A DNA stretch of 64,000 nt from Mesotaenium endlicherianum (GCA_009602735.1 WELA01004248.1:442468-506467); one strand, 5' to 3'. Counted from the stretch's first letter, positions 1-12,618 are shown. Notes: generated by a model not told the origin, from the sequence alone. Translations and numbers: made by a program.

Positions 1-954
1 CCAGTCCAGCCCCGTCTCCTTGATTATGAACTTTGCGTTCGTGAAGCTTCTCATTCCCATGCATAGTTCGAGCTAAGAACTAAGAGCTTGTTTTAGCTAT
101 ACTCCTGATGTAGGTGTTCAGTTAAATAACGTGTGTTAGCATCACAAAAGCATCGGCCACGCTGTTGATATTCGATGAGGTCCGTGAGGAGCAGCTGAAC
201 AAATACCTGACTTAATGTAGATAAGTTGGAACGAGAAAGAGAAGTCGTGAAAGGAGTGCACGACGTAGGCTTAACCGTTGAAGAACTAGAGCTTGCAAAT
301 GCATCTTGACTAGGCGATTATCTAAGTTTGAGTTGAAGGTTGACAGGTGCCTGGCTGTGTCGGCAGGGACACGAAGAGGAAGTAAAGGTCAAAGGTGAGA
401 ACATATTTTAGAAAAACTAAAATGTCGATGGATAAGTATGATACTGGTTTTTCACTTCAGCGCAATGAAGTCTGTCAGAATAAGAAGAAGACATGGTGGT
501 AGGATATTAGGCGTTAGTTATGCCAACTTGTGAAATTAATCTGCTTCTATCTTCAACAGCTCACATGGCTAGACTATACTCTAAATGTCTAACATTGTCC
601 CTTCACCGTTGTGTGCGATGTAATCATGTAGTATGATCAACTTCAATGAAGCAGGCCTGTACACCGGCCTGCAACTATACATCTGCTTCTGTGTGCTGCT
701 AATCAGACACAGCTAGATTGCTGGACTTGCTGTGGCACTATTCTTGCAGTGTTTGTGTTGACAATTATAGAAGATGTTTGCTATGTACTTTTCTCGGCTG
801 TATTTTTGCTGGTCCCGTGGTTCACCTGGGTTATATTGCACATCCCTATCGGCGTATTCCACGATTTCCATTTTACAGTCCAAATAGCAGATGCTTTTTT
901 TGTTGTCGTTGTTTCTTTTTTACTTTGCAGGTGAGCACAAGCACGTAGACAGCA
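1..954. other. Upstream region, no gene recognised
   Basis: I see no convincing coding sequence here. The last part, about 890-930, is T-rich and ends in TTTGCAG shortly before the F-box start codon at 955. It may therefore contain the 3' end of an intron in that gene's 5' leader, but no donor could be placed. The rest is unremarkable mixed sequence. Confidence 0.4.
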
Positions 955-2267
955 ATGGCAAACATCACGGACCTGCCTCTGGACATTCTGCAGCGCATCT
1001 TGCAATCGGTTTGTGAAGAGAAGCAGGAAGAGAACGCCTTGTGGGGTGTCTCCATGACTCGAGTCAAGTGCTTGAGTAGGGTGTGCACCACATGGCGTGA
1101 AGTGGTTCCCACAAGCTACAAGCGAGCCACCTGTCAGTCTTTGTTTGACGAAGACGCCGTGCTCCGCCAGCTGCACAGTGCCCCAAACGTGACACATGTC
1201 TGGGTGTCTTGGATGGCATTGGACCAGCATAGAAAATTTCTCAGAAGGATGGCCGTGGAGTTCCCTCTCATCACGTCCTTTCGCCTCAATATTGGCGGCA
1301 CCGCAGAGGCCCTCGACAATTTGGCTCTGTTCCTTCGCCTCAAGACAAACATTCAGGAGCTCCATCTGTGGCTCAGTCCGTATTGCATTGACAGCTGGGA
1401 AGACTGCCACAAGGCTGTGGAAGACATGGATTTTAGCGCGCAGGTGCATCTGAGGAAGCTCACGATTGACTTCTCTATCATCTTCCCCTACGCGTACCAG
1501 GATGGGGACAGGTGGCGCATGCCTGTCAGCACGAGCCTCGCACAGCTGGCCAACCTCCAGGAGCTCCACATCACCGTGCAGCAGCCTTCAGCCGTGGCAC
1601 CTTTGCCGCTTTGGCTTGCAAAGTTTCCGGCATTTGTGAGGTTGGAAATTTTCAGCGAGGAATGGCACCCCAGCCTGCTATTTCTGGATTCTGTGTGCGC
1701 CATGACGGGCCTCAAGCAGCTCTCTCTAGAGGGCTACCTGGTAGGTTTCCAGACTTCAATCAATCCTTTAAGCAAGGATCTGCTCTTGCTCCCCCTCTCT
1801 GCGGCGTACTACACTAGTCTATGCTTCGTTTCAACAGCTTAGGCACTTTCTTTCTTCCCAATCAGTGCCCTGATGGTGAATTGAAGCGTGTGAATCTCGG
1901 AATTTCGGCGCAGGAGGACGGCCGGGGGATGGACGTGATTCCATGGTTGAACCGCCTGACGTCTCTCATACTCTACTCCTCCGACGACATGACGCCCTTA
2001 GTGGTGGACCCCTTCCTGCTAGTTCCTTCCCTGGTGAAGCTGCACATGCCCAGCAACATGTTCGGCAGGATGAGGACTCCCTTGCCCCTCCTCAAGGCCC
2101 TCTCTCTGGCACCCCCGGGCTTCATTGCAGACCCGGCCAAGTACTTTGAACTCGCGCCCAGCCTCCGCTCGCTGCTACCTGGAGCTCTGGGAGAAGGGGG
2201 GGTGGCCCCACCTGGCAAGCCTCACAGCGCTCACCTGCCTCTCCTTCCTCTCTCTGAAGCTCCTTGA
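955..2267 (+). CDS. F-box protein with LRR-like repeats (two exons; 3' end frameshifted)
   Basis: Exons 955-1740 and 1866-2267; the intron 1741-1865 has GT-AG ends and is in phase 0 (an alternative acceptor is CAG at 1911-1913). The open frame gives about 395 aa. Residues 5-50 form an F-box: LPLDILQRIL, then LSRVCTTWREVV, the usual Leu-Pro start and Trp-containing helix. F-box proteins bind Skp1 in SCF ubiquitin ligases and present substrates. The rest has regularly spaced leucine motifs (NLQELHI, GLKQLSLEG, RLTSLILYSS, SLVKLHMPSN), like irregular leucine-rich repeats, a plausible substrate-binding region. The start ATG directly precedes the F-box and matches the paralogue at 7371. Comparison with that copy suggests a one-base insertion near 2175, after which the frame reads unrelated sequence to the stop at 2265-2267. 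The gene may be a recent pseudogene, or this may be a sequence error. Confidence 0.75.
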
Positions 2268-2536
2268 AGTGGACATGCCCAATCCGAAGAAGCCCGCGTG
2301 GCACGTCTGCACGGCGCGCCTCCCTGGAAGCGCTGAGACTAGACAGTTGCAAGCTTCTCAGCTATGTAGGAGCCCTGCTTTCCCTGGGGCGTCACGTGGC
2401 AGTCTCCGTGCGGTGCACGTGTGACGACAGGGGAACTCCCTCGTGGTACGACAATTATGCAGAATATGCAGCCGGGATAAGGCCCTGTCGTCGACTGCCA
2501 TGTGGCAGCGCCAAGCAGCTGTTCAAAGGACAGTAG
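2176..2536 (+). pseudogene. Out-of-frame 3' continuation of the F-box/LRR gene
   Basis: After the apparent one-base insertion near 2175 the LRR-like reading continues in the next frame (LELWEKGG, LASLTALTCLSFLS). It changes frame once more between about 2255 and 2290 and then runs to a stop at 2534-2536 (SLGRHVAVSVRCTC, NYAEYAAG, CRRLPCGSAKQLFKG). The paralogue at 7371-8968 has the same end (SLGRNVAVSVRCTW, YLEYAAG, CRRLPLGTARWLFKD). This stretch is therefore former or present coding sequence. The second frame change occurs at the matching place in both copies, which fits an inherited lesion or a short intron I could not place. Confidence 0.6.
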
Positions 2537-4530
2537 GCGCCGGACGAGGCAGCTTCCTGGGCCGGACACAGCTTGCCTCACCTGGGGCTATGGCTTGAAT
2601 TACTCCGGAAGAACCGCATGAGCATAGAGTGTGCACAGATGCGCATGCTGGGTGTGTGGATTGACCTGCACTAGGTTCACGTTGGCCGCCTTTGGGGTGC
2701 TCACCAGCCTCTGTGCTGTCTACCGCCCTCAGCCTAAATGTGATATTAAGACTCAGATGCAGGTTTGAGAAAGCTGGACAGCGCCGAGAGTCATTCTCTT
2801 CGTGCGGAGGCGGGCGGCATGCAAGCGCCAGGACAAAGTGACCATTTGAATGTGGTGGTGAGGTGTGGGGCCCATTGGGGTGTGGTATGGCGTGGCGCGT
2901 GTGTACAGTTTATGAAGGGGAAATTTGATACCTCTGGAGCTACTTTGGGAACTAATTTCTAAGCAGGTTCTAAGGCTCTCTCATATAGTGCAAAACTTCT
3001 CCCCCTCCCTTCCTATCCGGTCCTTACCCATTCAATCAATTGATATGATGTAAGCCATCTCATAGTAGGCCAGCATCTTTGGGCGTATTTGAAGGCATGT
3101 AGAGTGCTACCTGATGCACCTTCAGGAGCTACAGCAGACTATCTTCAGAGCTGGATAGCACTAGCTAGTCTAATTTTAACCTTTCCGTAGTCTAGTCACA
3201 ACGATCGTGCATGCACTATAGGCCTGAAAAGTGTTCTCAAGCATGCTTGGAACAACCTCTCCTAAGCAAGCACACGTACGTAATTTGAAGTGGTTGAACA
3301 GTGAAATTGACATGAAGAGTGATATAGTGAATTAGCTTGCACGCACCAAATACTGCATAATATACTCTTGACTCTTGAGTGCGTGTGATGGATCCTTCCC
3401 CTCAACTTCACTATGTCTAGTCATGAATATGCATGTAACATATGGTGCTAAATGCATGTGCACAATTTCCAAGCAGAAACTTTTGCAGACATAAGCGCAC
3501 TTGCCCACGCAAGAAGTATTTGTGTTGCCTTCAACCTGCATTGTGTAGTTCACTGCTTCATTTGCTACAGCGTAAACCAACGCAAGCTTGGCATGAGTCA
3601 TCAAAGTCATATCGGGACGAAAGAAGGCGGTGCACAAGGTGCTGTTAGACTCTAGGTAACTTGTAAGGCCTACTCCTGACTTGTGCTCAGATTTGCCCGG
3701 TGCCTCGACTTAGTCATTGTGAAAGCTGAAAACAATTTATGACATGGGGCTAAACAAGCGTGACAAACTCCTTGAGCCCTGATCTGCAAAGCCGCTTCAC
3801 TCTCTATGGGACACCACACACTTGCACACATGCACTCGTGACATGTCCACGTATAGAGGGAGCGTATGCAAAGTGCCTCTGTCCTTTCTAACTAAATAAG
3901 CATGCAAGATATGTACTCGATCCACTTGAGAAGAAGTAAAGAGCTTCCCAAGAGGTGTCTCAAAACATGGGCCCAGCCTTCGAAGTGTAGTGAATCACAA
4001 ATAATACAGAAAAAGCACACTCTAATGAAGAATCACATCAAGCATTTTTCAAGGAATCATACAAGTCCATTCTCCCAATCACTCATGCACTCTCAAATGG
4101 CATCCCCCAGTTGCCTCTTGAAACTAAACATTTTGATGCTCCAAGCCAGCTGCGGCCTTGGAGTCCATCATTAAACGCCATTGTGGCCAATAAACCGCAC
4201 AATCACCTCATCCGGCGCCTGCACTGCTGTCCTGGGCGCAAGCATGCCCCTTGCGCAAGCTTCATAACGACAACGACTTGATGGCAGACGCCACCTGAGC
4301 GGTATAACACCCTCAGCTGAAAACGTTGCTTTGTCAACGACAGATGCTAAAACGCTGTCTTGGATCTACCTACAACTGGATTATCTTATATAGCTAGCAG
4401 GTCCAGACAAGTGGCCCGCACTTTTTTGCTCACACACGGGCATGTACTATAGACCACAGCCGTGCCACTTGGCACACACATAATCACAAGTATGCATACA
4501 CGCATACGCCCACCCACCACATGCAGATTA

Positions 4531-4724
4531 CACGCTGGCTGCAGCACAGTTTTCATTTATGACGCAGTGATGGCACGCTGGCTGCGGCATACTTCCTATC
4601 TATGACACACACTGGTGCTTGTGGCTGCCATGTACTTTTCAACTACAACACAGGGTGACGCGCTGGCTGCGAAGCATAATTCCTATCTATGACACACTGA
4701 TGACACCCTGGCTACTGCGGCAGG
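4531..4724. repeat. Diverged tandem repeat, about 43-bp unit
   Basis: Four full units and a partial one start near 4531, 4574, 4618, 4659 and 4704. Each begins with a version of CACGCTGGCTGC and most carry a TATGACACAC-like word further on. Periods are 43, 44, 41 and 45 bp, so the array is old and diverged. Confidence 0.65.
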
Positions 4725-5072
4725 CGCCTGACCATTTGCAACCACGTGCATGGAGAAAGAGCACAGTTCCAAAGTAGTGCTAGAAACCTACAGGCATCAG
4801 ACAGAAGGCGATCTGCCCTGACCAGGGACGGGGCCGCCAGCTGACACGGGAGGACCGTCAAGATTAGCACTAGGATGAGGGTTTAGGGTTCACCAGGTTT
4901 AGGTTTACAAACTCTGAGCACAACTAGTTGGAAGGAAAGTTTTGCTCTATAGAATGAAGCAAGGCTGGCACAGCGACCAGAATCGCAGTGGTACAAACCA
5001 AGACTGAGCCCAGAAGAGAGGAGGGGAAGAGAGGAGAAGAGATGGAAAAAAAGTGGAAGAGCAATCAAGGCT

Positions 5073-5150
5073 GTGTGTGTGTGTGTGTGTCTGTATGTGT
5101 ATGCGTGTGTGTGTGTGTGTGTGTATGTGTGTGTGTGCATGCATGTGTAT
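5073..5150. repeat. TG dinucleotide microsatellite
   Basis: A nearly continuous run of TG dinucleotides with occasional TA or CA interruptions. Open frames across it are low-complexity artefacts. Confidence 0.9.
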
Positions 5151-6665
5151 GCGTGATTGACTGTGTGCACTATCCAACCCACGACAATCTAACACCAATC
5201 CTATTCAAGAAGCCACGGCAGTAAAGTGGCCAGTAGACGATACCCATTTCCTGCCCAAACACACCTGGCCAACACCACTTTGCGCCCCTGTCTAATTACC
5301 TGCCTGCTCGCTTGACCCCTCACTTGCTTGACCTTTGAAAGGAGCAGAAGTGCACAATGAAGTCAGAAGGAGGCTGCAAAGTGGCAGCTTGCTGCAGAAG
5401 AACATCCTCGCGGGAGAGCCTGCCTGCGCCAGGTGGCGACTGTAAGATGGGGCGCAAGGTAGCAAAATGTAGTAGGAGGCGGCCAGCAGTGTTGCCCAGG
5501 CCCTTAGAGATGTAGGACTAGCTGATTTGAAGACGGGAAGAATATGGCCCAAAAGAAAGGGACAGACAGAAAACTACTGACTAGAGGAAGGATTACTCAG
5601 CTTAAGAACGGAAGCAATCCACCTATATTTAAGGACTACCTGACAAAGGGATGAACAAGTGACAAGTTCTCTAGGGAAGACTTAGGGGGGAGCCAGAGAA
5701 CAAACCAACTTGAGCTGTTCACATTTGATTGTCTGTGCGTCCCTGACAACCTCCGGTATATGAGTATCAGGCCCAGCGCCACAGGGGAAGAGGGAAAAGG
5801 GGACACAGGTGACTGCTGTGTCAGAATCTGAGTTGGAAATCTCCACGGTACTTATAGCCTGCGACCACGAGGGAGGAGAGTAATTGCTTCGGATGCCTTC
5901 TCCTCCTTTGTGAATAAGGTCTTAAATCAAGGAATGCAAAATGATGGCATATTCTGCTGATAGAGAACAGGGGGGGAAGGGGAGTAACTTCTGTAACCAC
6001 CATCATGATTATTTTGGTGTGGACGTGGACATTGAGCACTAGATTTTTCGCCCCTACCAGAAGACCTCCAGCACGCTCATTCTTCTCAATCGTTTAACGA
6101 CAGGCAAGGCAAAGCGAAGCTGCCAATTTATCAAAAAAAGGGGACATGCTTTCCCCTAATCAATAATAAAGTGAACCTGCAGACAACCTTAATTCAAGTA
6201 GCCTGGCACAATCGTAACAGGCACCAACATCTTTAGTAAAAGGCATTGCAAGCAATTGCTGAGACGTTAAAACCGGACGCCATAGACTTGGAACCCAGAA
6301 GTAGATGCGAGTAAAGTGCATGGGTCGAGATACAAGTATCCAGCTGAACCCAGGCATTTCTTCCGACACAATCAACGAGTTGTCGACGTCCTACATGCAT
6401 ATATATTTATACCTTTGAACAAACTTTCATGAAATGCCTTTCGCTCTAGATCCCTTGCCGTCACAGTACCATCTTATAAGCAAACGGGCCTATATCTGCA
6501 TGTAATGTACTTGGGCCATTTCTGCAACTAGCAGGTTCCTTTGATTGAAGAGGACTCTCGATGTTGATGAGTTGGCTGTCTCTTCAGTAATTTCCACGTT
6601 TGAAAACTGTTCAGACCAGGACTGGTAGTCATCCTATAGAGGTATTGGACGGGGACAAGCTGTTG

Positions 6666-7098
6666 ATGATGGATGTGGTCCATATGGAGCAGGTTGACAA
6701 AATCAGATCTGAGCTAGTGAAAAGCTTTGAAGATGAGCAGCAGAGCTTTATGAGAGGAGTCGTGGACTTGATGAACAGCCAGAAGAAGATTTTCCAAACG
6801 CATTGTGATGAGGCAGTTACAAAGCTTGAGGTAGAGTTCCAAAGACGCCTGGCTGCATCACTTTGCAGGGACTATGAGAAAGCGGAGGTAGAAGGCGAGA
6901 ATACTGTTCAACAAGAATATGTGGCTGAAGCACCTCTCAAACTGAAGGCCCTCCAGAAAAGCTCATCAAAGGTGTGCAAGACTTGTTGGGAGTAGCACGT
7001 TCAGAATGTGTCAATCACGCAGGCTTGTTGCATGAAATGAGGCAGCTTATACATGGCTACAACAGAAGTACTGTCCATCCTTTGTTGCGGGCAATGAA
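6666..7098 (+). CDS. Candidate coding fragment, coiled-coil, unrecognised
   Basis: An open frame with a possible ATG at 6666 (MMDVVHMEQVDKI...) reads through charged helical sequence (IRSELVKSFEDEQQSF, AVTKLEVEFQRRL) to a stop at 6993-6995. Just before that, near 6940, a second frame opens (KLIKGVQDLLGVA, LLHEMRQLIHGYN) and looks like its continuation. A one-base shift or an unplaced splice is therefore likely. Composition suggests a coiled coil. I recognise no family. It lies 270 bp upstream of the decayed F-box copy, with no sign that they form one gene. Confidence 0.3.
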
Positions 7099-7370
7099 GT
7101 GTATACTTCTGCAGAATTACTTTATTCTAAACTTCAAAAAATTTGCCACAACCACTTGCCACCTTGTCCAGCTGTAAATGACAGTAATTGTTGTTTCTGG
7201 TGCTAGGCTCGATATAACTTTTTTGCCGAGGTGTAGAAATCTAGAGCTGCTGGCTACTTGGTAAATGCAAACTCTTGACGCTGTTCTTTTGTAGGACCCT
7301 CCTGCAGTGTTTGATAAATCTTGACATTGAGCAGGAGAGCACTACAGAGAGGGCGGCGAGAACAAGCATC

Positions 7371-8968
7371 ATGGATCTGCCAGTCGTCATCCTGCAGCGC
7401 ATCTTGCGTTCAGTGTGTGTGGAGAAGCGAGTGTGGAGGCCATCTATGACTTGAGTCGAGTGCTTGAGCAGAGTGTGCACCAAGTGGCGTCACACGGTGC
7501 GCTGCAGCTACCAGCGTGCCATCTGTGACTTGTTGGACGACGAAGATGCCGTGCTCTGCCAGCTGCACGCTGCCCCGAACGTGACACATGTCTCGGTGGG
7601 AACGCGCATAGTGGCCAAGCATAGAGGGTGTTTGAGAAGACTGGCCACAGAGTTCCCTCTCATCACATCATTTCACTTAGACTTCAGTGGCTCCACAAAA
7701 GCCCTTACCATTTTGGCTATGTTCCTCTCCCTCAATAAAAACATCCAGGAGCTGGACCTCTTTCTCTATTTAAGAGAAGCTGACAGCTGGGTGTGCTTCT
7801 AGAGGGCCGTGGAGGACATGGATTTTACCCCCCTGGTGCATCTGAAGAAGCTCGCGATTAGTTACTTTGTCAACATACTGGACAGGAACAGAGGTGGGAA
7901 CAGATGGCGCATCCCTGTGAGCAGGACCCTTGCACGGCTGGCCAACCTTCAGGAGCTCCATATCACGGTACACCGGTCAGCAGTGACGGCGCCCTTGCCG
8001 CCGTGGCTGGCGCAATTGCCGGCATTCGTAGGGCTGGGCATCGAGAGCGAGCATGAAGCGCCCAGTGGGGTATTCATGGACTCCTTGCGCGCCATGACGG
8101 GCCTCAAGACTCTCTCGGTCATGGGTGAACTGGTAGGTTCAAACTCCAAACCTCAAGCGATCATCTGCTCTTTGCTTCGTCGTAGCCTGGAGGTGCGTTT
8201 CTGACGAGTCCCTGCTCTTGTTGGAATGCTCCGGTACCTTTCCTTGACTTTGTATCTGAGCTGGCCGTGGTGGTCTCGTGTGCGGTCGGTGCAGGATGAC
8301 CGTGACGGTCAATTCATGGACACGATTGCGCGGATGAGCCGTCTGACGTCTCTTGTCATTCAGTCCGGTGACGAGGGGGCCGCTCCGCTTGCAAGGCTCC
8401 CTCCTTTTGAGCTCTACCCTCGTGAAGCTGGACATGCCTGGCGACGTGTTTGGAAAGCTGAGGAGGCCTTTGCCCCTCCTGAAGGACCTCTCTCTTGCAG
8501 AGCTGGGCCGTGATGCATTTCAACCCAGCTACTTTGCGTCCACACCCAACCTCCACTCGCTGGACCTCCACTTCTGGGAGGAAGGGGGGCGGCTCCACTT
8601 GAAGCACCTCACCCAGCTCACCTCTATCTCTTTCTTTCTTTGGGAAGCCCCACCTACAGGTGGGTGGGTGGCAATTCAATGTGGCGCTCCCACGTTCCCT
8701 GGAGACGATGAGACTGGGCTCCTGCGCTCTTCTGTGTCTCGTAGACGGCCTGCTCTCCCTGGGGCGCAACGTGGCAGTCTCTGTGCGCTGCACATGGGGG
8801 GATGCTTACAATGGGCCCTGGTACGACAGTTATCTAGAATATGCAGCCGGGCCAAGGAGCTGCCGTAGGCTGCCACTTGGCACTGCCAGGTGGCTGTTCA
8901 AGGACAGCAGACCCCAAGGCCTCCTGGGTCATGCACCACTGGTCCCCCCTCCAGCCTTCAGGGGCTAG
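7371..8968 (+). pseudogene. Decayed paralogue of the F-box/LRR gene
   Basis: Aligns along its whole length with the F-box gene at 955. The start is at 7371 (MDLPVVILQRIL). An in-frame TGA at 7452-7454 replaces the CGA codon of the other copy inside the F-box, and a second stop, TAG, is at 7800-7802. Between and after these the same frame continues with recognisable repeats (NVTHVSVG, NIQELDLFL, NLQELHITV, GLKTLSVMGEL). The intron donor is conserved at 8133 (GTAGGT), with a likely acceptor CAG at 8292-8294. A frameshift lies near 8395 (then LVKLDMPGDVFG, NLHSLDLHFWEEGG) and another near 8645. The last frame closes at 8966-8968. It cannot give a full-length protein. The two copies form a dispersed tandem duplication about 6.4 kb apart. 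Confidence 0.8.
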
Positions 8969-9797
8969 AGTTTTGACCTTTAGTTCCAGGAACAGGGCCG
9001 GCCTTTGGAGCAGGCATGCAGGCAGAGAGACAGTGCCTCGTGAGATGAAGTGACGTTAATGGGACATCCAGTGCTGTCATGTGCTGAGGGTGCCAACGGA
9101 AGCCCTTCTACTTTATGGGACAGTCTCTTGTCGGCAGTGGAGGCGTGCAGGGCTGCCTCTTCCCACGCCCCCGGGTCCTTGATGATTATATCCCTCTTCC
9201 CAGCTGCTGGCGTCGAACCGGGCTGGTGCAAGTAAGAAATTTCTTTCACTTCCATTTTGCTTCCTATTCCATGACATGCGATGACTCCTTCAAGTTTGCT
9301 GTCAGTAAAGGGCATGTCAGCCAGTCGCCTGCGTCACAGGCAGCATGTGCGCCGGATGATTAGAGAAGCACACAGGAGGGGAATGAGAAACTGTTTGGGC
9401 ATTAAGGGGGGGGACATGCTAGAGAAAAGACAGAATGGCGATCGCACAATTTTTCTGAGGGCACCTTAAGGACATGACGGCTTGTTTTGCGACCACACGG
9501 GGAGGGTGTAGAAGTTGGTGAAAGGTGCCTTGATAGCTGGCACGTGCCTACTGCCAACCTGTGTGATATACTGCCTCAGATGATGGCATCTCCGAGTTAT
9601 CTGTGTGCGGCTCCTTTGGGCTGCAAGCAGATCCTTTGAAGCAATCGTGTCGAAGTCCGGTCGAACTCTATTCTCCTCCTCTCAGACCTCACATGTGATG
9701 CGACTCGCACACGTTAAGGTTGTGGGCTGGACTTTGAAGATGCACTTCTCTTCTCCTCCCTCAGATCTCATTAATGTTGTCCTCGCCCACATTTCAG
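8969..9797. other. Region downstream of the F-box pseudogene, no gene recognised
   Basis: No coding region supported. The end at 9791-9797 (ATTTCAG) could be a splice acceptor for the coding fragment that follows. Confidence 0.4.
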
Positions 9798-10152
9798 TGA
9801 CAGGCCAACTTCAAAAAGGGAGTACGACCTGTCACTGCCCATTTGTGTCGACACGAAGCATGTATTTGCACTTACGCGCAATCGCTTGACGTCGTTGGCG
9901 GAGCCGGGGGATGCTGAGCAGACAAGAAGGGGGTGGCAGCTACAGGGACACGGCGTGGCAGGCTTTAAAGACGATGCAGGAGCAGCAGCAGCAACCAGTG
10001 ATGCAGAAGCAGCAGCAGCAGCAGCAGCAGGGATGCAGCAGCAGCGCAACCAGTGGCTGCACATGGAGAGGCGGCGCGCACAGTCTCGGCTGGCGGCCAT
10101 GGACAAGTTTGTGACACACGACCTCGTGGAGTCCAAGAACCGCCGAGAATGA
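9798..10152 (+). CDS. Candidate terminal exon with Ala-coding CAG/GCA repeat, unrecognised
   Basis: One open frame runs from a possible acceptor (ATTTCAG at 9791-9797) to a TGA at 10150-10152. It reads non-repetitive sequence first (KREYDLSLPICVDTKHVF, NRLTSLAEPGD). A GCA repeat giving polyalanine follows (about 9975-10030), and then a basic, Gln/Arg-rich C-terminus (MQQQRNQWLHMERRR, SRLAAMDKFVTHDLVE). The same CAG repeat gives polyglutamine in the next frame, so a slip there could change the frame. Upstream exons were not found. No family recognised. The non-repetitive flanks on both sides of the repeat make real coding likely. Confidence 0.4.
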
Positions 10153-12610
10153 TCGTGTCTTGATATGTAGCCGGTGTTTTGCATAATGGTGTGTGGTGGC
10201 TACAGCCTACTGGTGCATGTGTACTGTTTAAAGGGAGGAAGTTCTTCCCTGCCCAGCTACTTTTGCAGTTCAGTATACATGTATGGTCTTTGGCTACATG
10301 CAGTCAGGTTAACTGAGCCTCCCCCCCATCCTTCCCTTCCCCGTCCTTTCCCCTCAATGTGTTGATATGACAGGCCAGCATTTTGTGGCATACCTTTTGA
10401 TTTTAGGTCATTAGAGTTTGAAGTGATGTGGTTAAGATTTTTTAATCTCCTCATATTTTTCTCAAGCTTTTTAAATGTTCCAAGTCTACGTTCGAGTATG
10501 AGTTTCAGTTGTAGGTAGATGTGCAGATGTTGTGCAGTTAGCATCAGAAAGTGGTGTCTAATTCTTTGCGTGCTCATGTGGGGGTATAAAGGCGTGATTG
10601 CAGCTATTAGATTGGAGCAATATTCTGAGAGAGATGGATCGTTTTTTCCAAGTAGTGCACTCACATACTTGCAGGTGGAGTCTAAGACACCGGTGTGTGG
10701 AATCACCTCGTGTGCAGAGGTATTCGATAAACCTGTAGATGCTTCTTGAAACTTGATGTCAAGATTCTTGAACTTCATCTTGCACATTGGCCCTTGGATG
10801 GCCGAAGCCAGTATATTTTTCACTGATAATCTCCCTACAACATAAATTCTTCTCGTGTGTGCCTTGTTAGGTTGGCTTGGCTCGAAGGCTCATTACAAGT
10901 TAACCAGAAGGAAGTACCTGAGGTATCTATTGACGGATGGGGAGGCTTACTGTTTTGGTGCAGTTTCTATCACTTTCTTGAGGTGCACTTTTTATTTCAT
11001 AAAGTGATGTTATAAATCTATCTCACAAAAAATACCTTGTAGAATCTTTGTCAATGTGAGGCATATATTGAGTGACAACAACTAGTCTTTTCCAAATCAA
11101 TCACACCTTGGCAACTTGTTTTACTGTCGCTTATATCAACTTTAGTGAGGGATCTGCTTGATTTAACAGCATACCAACGCTCCTAAAGACTGCTTTAGCA
11201 CCCAGTTTAGTTTTACTCCACTACGTTCCTTTGTCTTACCGGAATAGAAAATGCATCAATTCCTCCATGTTCAAATCAAATAGTACAACCTTCTCCTTGG
11301 ATGGGTCGCAGGGCTACAGTAAGGACAACTTCTTATGTGCACCTCCATGAGGAACCTAACTCTAAAGAGAGGGCTTGACACTCAAATTAAGGTGTTGTAT
11401 GGATGGGTCGCAGGGCTACAATAAGGACAACTTCTTGTGTGCACCTCCATGAGGAACCGAACTCTAAAGAGAGGGCTTGACATTCAAATGAAGGTGTTGT
11501 AATTTACGTCTTAAGCTATCCTCTAATTGTCAACACCAAATTTTGAACTCATCGGTTCTTGGTTCTATTTCAATTGACGCTTCGATACATATCAATGCAA
11601 TATGCAATAGATTTTCACTAAAATATTTTTTTTCATTTCAGCTATTGCGTAAAATTCAAAAGCAAGTGACAACATTGATGATGATCAAAATTACAAAAGC
11701 TTACGTCGAAGACATTATCACCCATTGTAGGAAAAACAAGTCGCTTGAAGACTCCACCCAACTCACCCTGGAGAAGTACAAGATGTGTACAAATATGTAC
11801 GAGAAGAGTAACGAAAAGTCAGAACTAGCTGCAGGAATAGATTACTTGAAAAAACTCTAGTATACAATCTGAATAGAATAGGCAGAATAAATAAAATAAT
11901 AAAGAGAGATATCTGAAAACTTTTAGCCCTACTCTATCCTATCATCGAAATAAAGCCCATCTTCTTTCTGTTCTCCTCTATTATTATATATTGCATAGAT
12001 GCAGATACATCACAAACTTCATGGAGGAGGAGCTTGCAACGACTGCGACTGCAAATTCTTTTCTGATCTTAATATTACCAATATGTTTATTCTACATAAT
12101 GTGTTTCAGAGAAAATTAACCGTCGATACTTGGGTATCAAGCATACCCTCATGTAGCCACTTGCCACTCGAGATAGGCTGTTCGAAAGTGACCTCGCGCC
12201 TCCCTGGCTCTCTGTGCTCCTGTTCTCTTTCGACGGCAAAGATGGTGTGAAGCAAACCTGCAGAACGCATCCCTTCATTTCCCGCATATCCACCTAAAAG
12301 CTCCAGAAATTTGAAGTGCAAGCTGCTCTGCGCTCTGCACCCGCTCTGCACCATTTGTCGTAATTTGTAAGCCGTCGACTCTTACATGCACCTCGCATCC
12401 CGTGCGTTGTGCTTCTTCTGCTCCAGTTGTCTTCCCGCGTTTGTTCTGTAAATTTATTGTTCAAACCAAAACACTTCATTCACGACTGCCTTTGCAGCAC
12501 TGATTTTGGGCAAAGATACTGCATTAGCTTTGTACTAAGCGCTACTAACGAATTAATAAGGCGTTCATAAGAAGTTGAAGAATCACCTACTGCACTTCTG
12601 CTGCTTGCAG
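10153..12610. other. Intergenic region with a 102-bp direct duplication, no gene recognised
   Basis: AT-rich in its second half. It contains the tandem pair at 11299-11501. A 188-codon minus-strand frame (10823-10257) and a 105-codon plus-strand frame (11543-11860) are open but show no recognisable domain, and I do not call them. The end is pyrimidine-rich and closes with CTTGCAG at 12604-12610, a probable acceptor of a 5'-leader intron of the next gene. Confidence 0.45.
11299..11501. repeat. Tandem direct duplication, 102-bp unit, two copies
   Basis: Copy one starts at 11299 and copy two at 11401. Both begin GGATGGGTCGCAGGGCTACA and end AAGGTGTTGTA. Only a handful of single-base differences separate them (for example ACAGTAAGG against ACAATAAGG), so the duplication is fairly recent. 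Confidence 0.9.
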
Positions 12611-12618
12611 GTTACAAT

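Larger units (their letters stand above)
2537..6599. other. Intergenic region, no gene recognised
   Basis: No coding region can be supported. It contains a diverged tandem repeat (4531-4724) and a TG microsatellite (5073-5150), listed separately. Open frames here are short and built largely on simple repeats. Confidence 0.45.

Noticed and set aside
781-1569. 262-codon minus-strand open frame
   Set aside because: Antisense of the F-box exon, which has a recognisable domain on the plus strand.
4883-5224. Open frames on both strands across the TG repeat
   Set aside because: They consist of dinucleotide-repeat peptides.
10257-10823. 188-codon minus-strand frame with an ATG
   Set aside because: Composition is not implausible but there is no domain, splice context or homologue visible; it could be chance.
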